Source of the DNA: Fodinibacter sp963695175
Lineage (GTDB): Bacteria; Actinomycetota; Actinomycetes; Actinomycetales; Dermatophilaceae
Direction of reading: 5' to 3'
DNA: 64,000 nucleotides
Assembly (NCBI GenBank): GCA_963695175.1
Contig: CAVOGG010000009.1
Coordinates: 496,001-560,000 of the forward strand
Position 1 is the stretch's first letter; every line of letters begins with the position of its first letter. Positions 54,261 to 62,487 of the stretch are shown piece by piece. A program made the position numbers and the translations under genes. The notes beneath the pieces are model-generated. The model ran no database searches and was not told where the DNA came from. It saw nothing but the letters and a program-made list of their open reading frames with translations.

Positions 54261-55712
54261 ATGACGATGAGCAGCGAGACCTCGCGCGGAGCCTTCGGCA
54301 CCTTCGCCCCGGCGGCCCATGCCGCCGGCGTCGCCCCTGCGCAGCTCGTCCGCCACCGCGGGCCGGTCCCACGGTGGTGGCGCGACGCCAGCGTCGCGGC
54401 CGGCTGGCTGGTGCTGCTCGTGGTGACGGCGCTCTGGGTGAGCGGCGGCGGCATCCAGGACCTCACGTCGCTCTCCGACGCCCTGATGTCGGTCGGTCGG
54501 CTCACCGGCCTGATCGCGTCCGCGCTGCTGCTCATCCAGGTGTTCCTCATGGCGCGCGTGCCGTGGGTCGAGCAGGCCTGGGGCCAGGACGAGCTCGCCC
54601 GCACCCACCGGCTGGTCGGCTTCACGTCGTTCAACCTGATGCTCGGGCACATCGTGCTCATCACCCTGGGCTACGCCGCGGCCACCAGCGAGGGCATCGT
54701 CGGCACCTTCGTCGACCTCGTGCTGCACTACCCGGGCATGCTGCTGGCGCTCGCCGGCACCGCGGCCCTGGTCATGGTCGTCGTGACCTCGGTGAAGAAG
54801 GCCCGTAAGCGGCTGCGCTACGAGTCGTGGCACCTCATCCACCTCTACGGCTACCTCGGCGCGGGCCTGGCGCTGCCGCACCAGCTGTGGACCGGAACCG
54901 ACTTCCTGGCCTCCACCACCGCGACCGTCTTCTGGTGGAGCCTGTACGCCGCGTGCGCCGGTGCGGTGCTCGTCTTCCGGGTCGGGCTGCCGCTGTGGCG
55001 ATCGCTGGGTGCGCCGCTTCGCGTGCTCGACGTCCGGGCCGAGGGCCCCGGCGTGACCACCGTGACCGTCGGTGGCGGCGGGGTGCGTCGGATGCCGGTG
55101 CGCGCCGGTCAGTTCTTCCAGTGGCGCTTCCTGGACGGACCCGGCTGGACCCGCGCCAACCCCTACTCCATCTCCGCGGCCCCCGACGGCCGGACCCTGC
55201 GGTTCACCGCGGCCCATGTCGGCGACGGGTCCGCGCGGCTCCCGATGCTCCAACCCGGCACCCGGGTGCTCGTCGAAGGCCCCTACGGCCGCATGCACGC
55301 CGGGGTCCGCGCTCATCGCAAGGTCCTGCTGATGGGGTCCGGGATCGGCATCACCCCGATGCGCGCGCTGCTCGAGGAGCTCGACCAGGCCCCCGGTGAC
55401 GTCACCGTCGTGCACCGGGTGCGGTCGCGGCCGGATGCCGTGCTCGCCGCCGAGATCGCGGCGCTCGCCTCGGCTCGTGGCGCCCGGTACCTGCTCATCG
55501 AGGGCTCCCGCGTGCCGGACCGTGACAGCTGGCTGCCCGCCCAGGCCCGCCACCTCACCGACGTGCAGGCGCTGCGCGAGATCGTGCCCGACGTCGCCGA
55601 CCACGACGTCTACCTCTGCGGTTCGGACGGCTGGATGACCGCCGCCCGCACCGCCGCCATCGATGCCGGGGTGCCGCACGACGCCGTGCACCTCGAGCGC
55701 TTCGCCTACTGA
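54261..55712 (+). CDS. Ferric reductase-like membrane flavoprotein with FNR-type NAD(P)H domain
   Basis: A 483-residue oxidoreductase. Six membrane helices span about residues 40-260 with haem-type His in LMLGHIVLITLG, WHLIHLYGYLG and LPHQLWTG. A cytoplasmic FAD domain follows (WTRANPYSISAAPDGR, RxYS-like) and then a NAD(P)H domain (VLLMGSGIGITPMRALLEEL, VYLCGSDGWM). No 2Fe-2S motif is visible. It would pass electrons from NAD(P)H across the membrane. The next two genes, FMN-binding and ApbE, suggest the acceptor is a covalent flavoprotein outside. Confidence 0.9.
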   Translation: MTMSSETSRGAFGTFAPAAHAAGVAPAQLVRHRGPVPRWWRDASVAAGWLVLLVVTALWVSGGGIQDLTSLSDALMSVGRLTGLIASALLLIQVFLMARVPWVEQAWGQDELARTHRLVGFTSFNLMLGHIVLITLGYAAATSEGIVGTFVDLVLHYPGMLLALAGTAALVMVVVTSVKKARKRLRYESWHLIHLYGYLGAGLALPHQLWTGTDFLASTTATVFWWSLYAACAGAVLVFRVGLPLWRSLGAPLRVLDVRAEGPGVTTVTVGGGGVRRMPVRAGQFFQWRFLDGPGWTRANPYSISAAPDGRTLRFTAAHVGDGSARLPMLQPGTRVLVEGPYGRMHAGVRAHRKVLLMGSGIGITPMRALLEELDQAPGDVTVVHRVRSRPDAVLAAEIAALASARGARYLLIEGSRVPDRDSWLPAQARHLTDVQALREIVPDVADHDVYLCGSDGWMTAARTAAIDAGVPHDAVHLERFAY

Positions 55713-55745
55713 CCCCTGACCCGACCGCACCACAAGGAACTCGCC

Positions 55746-56291
55746 ATGCGCCGCATCACCATCTGGCTGCTCAGCACGATCTCGGCCCTCGTGCTGCTCT
55801 TCAGCTACCACACGTCCACGAGCTCGAGTGCCGCCACGAGCATCGTCGCGTCAGGCACCGACACCGGTTCGGGCACGGGCACGGGTACGGGCAGCGCGTC
55901 CGGCGCCACGCCGGCGCCGAGCAGCACGGGGTCGACCGACTCCGGGAGCAGCTCGGACAGTGGCTCGTCCAGTGACAGCGGGTCCTCGTCGGGTGGCGGC
56001 TCGTCGTCATCCGCGGCCAAGACGTACACCGGCGACGCGGTCTCGACCCGCTTCGGGGACGTGCAGGTGAGGATCACCGTCGAGAACGGCAAGATCACCG
56101 ACGCGCAGGTCACCCAGGTGCCGTGGAACGACCACAAGGACCAGGAGATCAACTCCTACGCCGTGCCGATCCTCAACCAGGAGGCCGTCGACCAGCAGAG
56201 CGCCGGCATCGACATGGTCTCGGGCGCCACGTTCACCTCCCAGGGCTACATCGGCTCGCTCCAGTCCGCGATCGACCAGGCCAACCTGTGA
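55746..56291 (+). CDS. Exported FMN-binding domain protein
   Basis: A 181-residue protein with a signal anchor (ITIWLLSTISALVLLFSY), a long low-complexity Gly/Ser/Thr/Asp linker (about residues 38-95), and an FMN-binding domain. The site SGATFTSQGY near residue 165 is the Ser/Thr flavinylation motif that ApbE modifies (SGAT[ST]). AAGGA precedes the ATG. Its stop overlaps the apbE-like start. It is the likely electron acceptor of the membrane flavoprotein upstream. Confidence 0.9.
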   Translation: MRRITIWLLSTISALVLLFSYHTSTSSSAATSIVASGTDTGSGTGTGTGSASGATPAPSSTGSTDSGSSSDSGSSSDSGSSSGGGSSSSAAKTYTGDAVSTRFGDVQVRITVENGKITDAQVTQVPWNDHKDQEINSYAVPILNQEAVDQQSAGIDMVSGATFTSQGYIGSLQSAIDQANL

Positions 56292-57067
56292 TCACGGCGG
56301 AGATCCCGGTGCCGCCGGCGGGGCCGACGCCCCCTCGGCTGGCGCGTCGGGCGTGGGTCGAGCAGGTCATGGGGATGCCGGTCAGCGTGCACGTGCGCGC
56401 CGTCGAGCCGACCCGGCCAGACCTCGAGGCCGGGGTGGCCCGGGTCTACGCCCACCTGCGCAAGGTCGACGCGGTGCTCAGCACCTGGCGCGCGGACAGC
56501 GACCTGCTGCGGTTGCAGCACGGCGAGCGCGAGGAGGCCCACCCGTGGGTCGCCGACGTCACCGAGCTGTGCCTCGAGGCGGAGGAGCGCACCGACGGGC
56601 TGTTCCGGGCCTGGCGCCGACGGCCGGGTGGGCGGCTCGCGTACGACCCCACGGGACTGGTGAAGGGCTGGGCCGTCGCGGCCGCGGCCGCCCACCTCGA
56701 CGTGGTGCCGGAGATCGCGTACAGCATCGGTGCCGGCGGTGACATCGTCGTCGGTGCCGGTCGGGGACTCTCGGCTGCGGCGCCGTCCTGGCGGATCGGG
56801 ATCGAGGACCCGCGACAGCCCGGCGTGGTGGCCCGGGTGGTCACCGTGGGGCGCGGCGCGGTCGCGACGTCCGGCGCCGCGGTTCGTGGCGCGCACGTCG
56901 TGGACCCCCGCACCGGCGTGGGGGTCACCCGATCGGGGTCGGCAACCGTCGTGGGACCGGACCTGTTGTGGGCCGATGTCTGGGCCACGGCCGCGTGGGT
57001 CGACCCGGGCCGCGCGGAGCGGTTGATGGCTGAGCGCGACCCCGCCTACGGCCTCATCACGATCTGA
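56288..57067 (+). CDS. FAD:protein FMN transferase (ApbE-like)
   Basis: ApbE attaches FMN from FAD to Thr or Ser of exported proteins. The 259-residue protein shows EQVMGMPVSVHV, DAVLSTWRADSDLLRL, PTGLVKGWAVAAA and YSIGAGGDIVVGAG, the nucleotide and Mg-binding segments. VATSGAAVRGAHVVDPRTG matches the family. No signal peptide is obvious, which is unusual because many ApbE proteins are exported; it may act in the cytoplasm or be shorter. The GTG overlaps the FMN-binding gene stop. Confidence 0.9.
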   Translation: MITAEIPVPPAGPTPPRLARRAWVEQVMGMPVSVHVRAVEPTRPDLEAGVARVYAHLRKVDAVLSTWRADSDLLRLQHGEREEAHPWVADVTELCLEAEERTDGLFRAWRRRPGGRLAYDPTGLVKGWAVAAAAAHLDVVPEIAYSIGAGGDIVVGAGRGLSAAAPSWRIGIEDPRQPGVVARVVTVGRGAVATSGAAVRGAHVVDPRTGVGVTRSGSATVVGPDLLWADVWATAAWVDPGRAERLMAERDPAYGLITI

Positions 57068-57151
57068 GGTCGCGGCAATGGCCGACACGCCGCGATGACC
57101 TGCGAAAAGTCGCATACCGATGTGTCTTGCGGTAAGGGGTCGCCGCACTGG

Positions 57152-57157
57152 TAGCCT
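57152..57157 (+). promoter_or_regulatory. -10-like TAGCCT box of the Tat-exported Cys-rich protein
   Basis: TAGCCT at 57152-57157, with start near 57164, gives a leader of about 52 bases. The 148-bp gap from the ApbE stop is richer in A/T than flanking DNA (for example CGAAAAGTCGCATACCG). Confidence 0.4.
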
Positions 57158-57215
57158 GCACCTACTCAGTCAAGTTTCAGCAGGGGAGCTTGACGGTGAG
57201 CCAATAGGTTGTGCC

Positions 57216-57845
57216 ATGTCTGAAGTGCAAGGGAACCGGGTCCAACGGCCAAGTCGCCGCACCATCGCCAAGGGAGCAGCCTGGGCTGTCCCCGTGGTCG
57301 CGATCGGCGCGCCTGCCATGGCCTTGGCGGCCTCAGGGAATGTACCGCCCCCGCCCGTCATCGACTTCGGGGGAGCCTGCGCGAACACTGGCGCCACCCA
57401 GAAGGGTTGCGGAGGCGACAAGACGCTCCAAGTCCCGCTCACCATCGTCAACGACACGGGCGCCGACATAACGTTCGTGATCAGGGAGATGGTGACCTGC
57501 GTCAACTGCTCAGCGGACCCCGTGGCGGGCTTCCCGGGCGTTGTTCGCGGGGTACGCGGGATCTGGAAGACCCCTGCCATCACCGTCCCCAACCAGAACG
57601 TCTGCACAACCGCCCCGACCTCGTGCCCGGTCACTGGCGACAACGACTTCGCCATCGGTATTCCTGCGAGCACGAACGGCGTACCTCAGACATTCTGGAT
57701 CGAGAGCACGAACATGGGGGCTTCTTCCAACTTCCGGACGGCCATCACGTGGCAGATGCTCGGCGCGGACTGCCAACCCCTTTCTGCGGGCATCGCGAGA
57801 ACGGGAGCCAACGCCATCTCACCGGCGAACTGCAACGGCGGCTGA
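57216..57845 (+). CDS. Tat-exported Cys-rich protein, function unknown
   Basis: A 209-residue protein with an N-terminal twin-arginine signal (PSRRTIAKGAAWAVPVVAIG) followed by a cleavage-like ALAASGN near residue 45. The mature part carries eight Cys and is otherwise rich in Thr, Asn, Gly and Val, like a beta-sandwich surface protein (VPLTIVNDTGADITFVIREM). No family recognised. Codon use and GC are visibly lower than for neighbours, hinting at transfer. A nearer ATG to the signal is used; upstream in-frame codons lack support. Confidence 0.72.
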   Translation: MSEVQGNRVQRPSRRTIAKGAAWAVPVVAIGAPAMALAASGNVPPPPVIDFGGACANTGATQKGCGGDKTLQVPLTIVNDTGADITFVIREMVTCVNCSADPVAGFPGVVRGVRGIWKTPAITVPNQNVCTTAPTSCPVTGDNDFAIGIPASTNGVPQTFWIESTNMGASSNFRTAITWQMLGADCQPLSAGIARTGANAISPANCNGG

Positions 57846-58021
57846 GCAGCCCTCGTCACAGACGGCAGGATGGGCTCGTACCCGCTGGGCCGCACCTCCC
57901 TGCGCCTAGGCCCGCGCGTATGCGCTCGCGCCTCAGGTTGCCCGTGAGCAGCGCCAGTGCTGCTGTGTCCATGCCCCTTCTCAAGGAATGACGCCTGTAG
58001 ATCGATCAACGACGCGGGACA

Positions 58022-58495
58022 CTAGCCGCGCACCCGTTCGTAGACCACTCGCGACCAGCCGTCGTGCGGCTCGCGCAGCTCTTCACGCCACTCGCCCCGC
58101 GGCCACGTCGGGAACCAGGTGTCGCCCTCCGGCTCGGCGTCGACCTCGGTGATCAGCAGCCGGTGGGCGTACGGCATGGACTCCGCGTAGATCTGCGCAC
58201 CGCCGGCGACGAACACCTCGTCGGCCGGGCCGGCGAGGGACACGGCATCCGGGAACGAGTGCGCCGCCTCGACGGCGGCGTGGTGCCACGACGGGTCACG
58301 GGTCACGACGATGGTGCGCCGCCCCGGCAGTGCCCGCCCGATCGACTCGAACGTGGTGCGGCCCATGATCAGCGCGTGGCCCATCGTGGTGGCCTTGAAG
58401 TGAGCGAGCTCGTCGGGCAGGTGCCACGGCATCCCGCCGTCGAGTCCGATGACCCCGTTGCGGGCGACGGCGGCGATGAGCGTGATGCGGGTCAA
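58022..58495 (-). CDS. Dihydrofolate reductase
   Basis: DHFR regenerates tetrahydrofolate after thymidylate synthesis. The 157-residue protein has typical motifs: LIAAVARNGVIGLDGGMPWH, the active-site acidic residue in HLPDELAHFKATTMGH, IMGRTTFESIG for NADPH, and VFVAGGAQIY. It lies 10 bp after thyA on the same strand, so the two form an operon of one-carbon metabolism. Confidence 0.95.
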   Translation of the reverse strand: MTRITLIAAVARNGVIGLDGGMPWHLPDELAHFKATTMGHALIMGRTTFESIGRALPGRRTIVVTRDPSWHHAAVEAAHSFPDAVSLAGPADEVFVAGGAQIYAESMPYAHRLLITEVDAEPEGDTWFPTWPRGEWREELREPHDGWSRVVYERVRG

Positions 58496-58505
58496 CGAAG
58501 CCTCC

Positions 58506-59315
<810 letters not shown>

Positions 59316-59378
59316 GCCCGGAGCCTACCCGCGCGCGACCCGGTCGGTCGGTCGCGGCGGGGCGTGCCGCGACGGCAC

Positions 59379-59384
59379 TACCCT
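59379..59384 (+). promoter_or_regulatory. -10-like TACCCT box of dapA, leaderless position
   Basis: TACCCT ends six bases before the dapA ATG at 59391; no ribosome site lies between. Confidence 0.5.
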
Positions 59385-59390
59385 TGCGGC

Positions 59391-60279
59391 ATGACGAGCT
59401 CCCCCTTCGGCCGTGTCCTCACCGCGATGGTGACCCCGATGTCACGAGGCGGCGAGATCGACGACAAGGGCACCGACTCCCTCGTCGACCACCTCCTTGC
59501 GACCGGTCACGACGGCATCGTCGTCAACGGCACCACCGGCGAGTCCAGCACCCTGAGCGACGACGAGAGCCTCGAGATGGTGCGTCGCGTCAAGCAGCGG
59601 GCCGGCGACCGGGCCAAGGTCGTGGCCGGCGTCGGGTCCAACGACACCCGTCACGCGGTCGAGATGGCCGGCCTCGCCGCGGATGCCGGCGCCGACGCCC
59701 TCCTCCTCGTCTCGCCCTACTACAACAAGCCCACCCAGGCCGGCCTCGTCGCGCACTGCCGGGCCGTCGCCGACACCACCGACCTCCCGGTGATGCTCTA
59801 CGACATCCCCGCGCGCACGGGTATCCCGTTCAGCACCGACACGCTCATCACCCTCGCCGAGCACCCCACCATCGCCGCGGTCAAGGACGCCAAGGGCGAC
59901 CACTGGGCCTCCACCCACGTCATGGCGGCCACCGACCTGCTCTGGTTCAGCGGCGCCGACGAGGTCAACCTCCCGCTGCTCGCCCTGGGCGCCACCGGGT
60001 GTCGTCTCCGTGGTCGGCCACGTCGCGGGCGAGCAGTATGCCGCGATGGTCGCCGCCGTCGACCGCGGTGACCTGGCCGAGGCACGGGCCATCCACACCT
60101 CGCTGGTGCCGGTCGTCGACGCGCTGATGACCACGTCGCAGGGGGCGATCATGGCCAAGGCCGCGCTGGTCGAGCTCGGGGTCATCGAGTCGGCGGCCGT
60201 GCGACTGCCCCTGGTCGAGTCACCGCCTGAGCACCTCGAGCTGCTGCGCTCCGCTCTCGCCACGCTCCCCACCCGATGA
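59391..60279 (+). CDS. dapA: 4-hydroxy-tetrahydrodipicolinate synthase, interrupted by an apparent frameshift
   Basis: DapA condenses pyruvate with aspartate semialdehyde in lysine and diaminopimelate synthesis, needed for the cell wall. The N-terminal part reads GVNGTTGE-type GIVVNGTTGESSTLS, VSPYYNKPTQAG and the Schiff-base Lys in AAVKDAKGDHW. The C-terminal part (GHVAGEQYAAMVAAVDRG) reads in another frame to 60279. They join at 59998-60003, where GGG in ACCGGGTGTC should be GG to give TGVVSVVGH. Gene essentiality and the homopolymer make a sequencing error likely. The stop overlaps the RNase J ATG. Confidence 0.9.
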
Positions 60280-61961
60280 GCCACCCCCACCCCGAGCTCG
60301 AGCTACCCGGCCCCCTGGCCGACGGCGGTGTTCGCGTCGTCCCGTTGGGCGGCCTGGGTGAGATCGGCCGCAACATGACGGTCGTCGAGCACCGCGGCCA
60401 GCTGCTCGTCATCGACTGTGGCGTGCTGTTCCCCGACGACCACCACCCCGGCATCGACCTGATCCTGCCCGACTTCGACTACATCAAGGACCGGCTCGAC
60501 GACGTGCAGGCGGTGGTCCTCACCCACGGCCACGAGGACCACATCGGCGCCGTGCCCTACCTCCTGCGCCTGAAGCCGGACCTCCCGCTCATCGGCTCCA
60601 CGCTGACCCTCGCCCTGGTCGAGGCCAAGCTCAAGGAGCACCGGATCAAGCCGTACACGCTCGTCGTGCGCGAGGGCGACCGCGAGAAGCTCGGGGTGTT
60701 CGACTGCGAGTTCGTCGCGGTCAACCACTCGATCCCCGACGCCCTGGCCGTGGCCGTGCGCACCTCGGGCGGCACCCTGCTGCACACCGGCGACTTCAAG
60801 ATGGACCAGCTGCCGCTCGACGGCCGGCTCACCGACCTGCGGGCCTTCGCGCGGCTGGGGGAGGAGGGCGTCGACCTCTTCCTCACCGACTCGACCAACG
60901 CCGAGGTGCCGGGCTTCACCACGCCGGAGCGCGACATCTCCTCGGCGATCGACAAGGTGTTCCGGCACGCGGAGCGACGGATCATCGTCGCGTGCTTCTC
61001 CTCGCACGTGCACCGTGTGCAGCAGGTGCTCGACGCCGCCGAGAAGGCCGGCCGCAAGGTCGCCATGGTCGGTCGCTCGATGGTGCGCAACATGGGCATC
61101 GCCGCCGATCTCGGCTACCTGCACGTCCCCGACGGCGTGCTCGTCGACGTCAAGAAGCTCGACGACCTCGCCGACGACCAGATCGTGCTCGTCTGCACCG
61201 GCAGCCAGGGCGAGCCGATGGCCGCCCTGTCGCGGATGGCCAACCGCGACCACCGCATCGACGTCGGCCCCGGTGACACCGTGCTTCTGGCGAGCTCGCT
61301 GATTCCCGGCAACGAGAACGCTGTCTACCGGGTCATCAACGGCCTGATGCGCCTGGGCGCCAACGTCGTGCACAAGGGCAACGCCAAGGTCCACGTCTCG
61401 GGGCACGCCAGCGCCGGCGAGCTCATCTACTGCTACAACATCGTCCAGCCGAAGAACGTCATGCCGGTGCACGGCGAGTGGCGCCACCTCGTGGCCAACG
61501 CCGAGCTCGCCGTCCTCACCGGGGTGCCGCGCGACCGGGTGGTCGTCGTCGAGGACGGCGTGGCCGTCGACCTGGTCGACGGCAAGGCCTCGGTGTCCGG
61601 CGCCGTGCCGTGTGGGTACGTCTACGTCGACGGCTCCTCCGTGGGCGAGGCCGACGAGACGCTGCTCAAGGACCGTCGGATCCTGCGCGACGAGGGGTTC
61701 ATCTCGGTGATCGTCGTCATCGACTCGATGACCGGCAAGGTGATCGCCGGTCCGGAGATCACCGCGCGCGGTTTCGTCGAGGACGACGTCGTGTTCGACG
61801 ACGTGATGCCGCAGCTGATCAGGGCGCTCGACGACGCCACGGCGAGCGGGGTGACCGACGCCTACGGGCTCCAGCAGGTCATCCGACGCTCGGTCGGCGG
61901 GTGGGTCGGCCGCAAGATCCGGCGCCGGCCGATGATCATCCCGATGGTCATCGAGGCCTGA
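60276..61961 (+). CDS. rnj: Ribonuclease J
   Basis: RNase J is a metallo-beta-lactamase endo/5'-exoribonuclease of mRNA and rRNA turnover. The 561-residue protein has VVLTHGHEDHIGAVPYLLR with the HxHxDH metal site near residue 83, HTGDFKMDQLPLDG, and the beta-CASP segments ACFSSHVHRVQQVL and VHVSGHASAGELIYCY. The ATG overlaps the dapA stop; dapA-rnj is a standard actinobacterial pair. Confidence 0.96.
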   Translation: MSHPHPELELPGPLADGGVRVVPLGGLGEIGRNMTVVEHRGQLLVIDCGVLFPDDHHPGIDLILPDFDYIKDRLDDVQAVVLTHGHEDHIGAVPYLLRLKPDLPLIGSTLTLALVEAKLKEHRIKPYTLVVREGDREKLGVFDCEFVAVNHSIPDALAVAVRTSGGTLLHTGDFKMDQLPLDGRLTDLRAFARLGEEGVDLFLTDSTNAEVPGFTTPERDISSAIDKVFRHAERRIIVACFSSHVHRVQQVLDAAEKAGRKVAMVGRSMVRNMGIAADLGYLHVPDGVLVDVKKLDDLADDQIVLVCTGSQGEPMAALSRMANRDHRIDVGPGDTVLLASSLIPGNENAVYRVINGLMRLGANVVHKGNAKVHVSGHASAGELIYCYNIVQPKNVMPVHGEWRHLVANAELAVLTGVPRDRVVVVEDGVAVDLVDGKASVSGAVPCGYVYVDGSSVGEADETLLKDRRILRDEGFISVIVVIDSMTGKVIAGPEITARGFVEDDVVFDDVMPQLIRALDDATASGVTDAYGLQQVIRRSVGGWVGRKIRRRPMIIPMVIEA

Positions 61962-62001
61962 CCTGCGCCTTCGCGCCCCGGCCGACCCGTGCGGATTCCG
62001 T

Positions 62002-62040
62002 CGCATCGCCCTCGCCACTCCATGTGGTGGGGGCGATGCG
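62002..62040 (+). terminator. Terminator after RNase J
   Basis: A stem of 17 pairs including two G-T pairs (62002-62018 with 62024-62040) has a five-base loop. It lies 40 bp after the RNase J stop and begins the 526-bp region before ftsK. Confidence 0.75.
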
Positions 62041-62204
62041 TGTGTCCACCCCGTAACACCCGTCACACCCGCCACTCGTACTTGCGAGTAACGCACAGGA
62101 TCCGTGGCGTTTCGCCGCAAAAATTGCGGAATCCGATCGCGACACGTGCAGAAATGGATGAGAAAATCACTGCAGAAAAGGTAAAGGCAAGGTAAAGTAC
62201 GAGT

Positions 62205-62363
62205 CATGGAACAGCCAAGAGGCTGACTTCCTGGAGTACCAAGGTTTCGACATCGGCCCTGACAAAGATCGCCGAGGTCGAGGTCGTACCCCCCTTGCAG
62301 GGGGAGGGGTATGACCGGATCCGCGCCCGGGTCGATGCCATTCGGCACCGACCCGGGCGCGGA
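62205..62363 (+). other. AT-rich intergenic region; possible small RNA between RNase J and ftsK
   Basis: The region from about 62080 to 62270 is much richer in A/T than anything else in the window. TAAAGT at 62193-62198 could be a -10 box; two hairpins follow, one at about 62287-62311 and a strong terminator at 62320-62363, bounding about 160 transcribed bases. All three plus frames contain short protein-like stretches but none has a start codon with a ribosome site. No known RNA family is recognised. Confidence 0.3.
62320..62363 (+). terminator. Strong hairpin upstream of ftsK
   Basis: A perfect 15-bp stem (62320-62334 with 62349-62363); its loop holds an inner TGCC/GGCA pairing. It is not adjacent to any recognised gene end, which is the main support for a transcript starting near 62205. 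Confidence 0.65.
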
Positions 62364-62475
62364 CCTCGTTGTGGGCGCAGGACCAGCTCCGGTGGGGCGT
62401 GCGTCCGGCTCCGGGAGCCTGGCGATTGTCACCGCCGTGCCGCGTGTGACGCGTGAGTCCTGTGTGACTGTCGCG

Positions 62476-62481
62476 TAGCCT
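62476..62481 (+). promoter_or_regulatory. -10-like TAGCCT box of ftsK, leaderless position
   Basis: TAGCCT ends six bases before the ATG at 62488. No ribosome binding site is present between box and start. Confidence 0.5.
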
Positions 62482-62487
62482 GCGACC

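Noticed and set aside
62155..62196. Thirteen-codon ORF in the AT-rich gap before ftsK as a leader peptide
   Set aside because: No ribosome site, no coupling to a downstream gene, and a terminator lies between it and ftsK.
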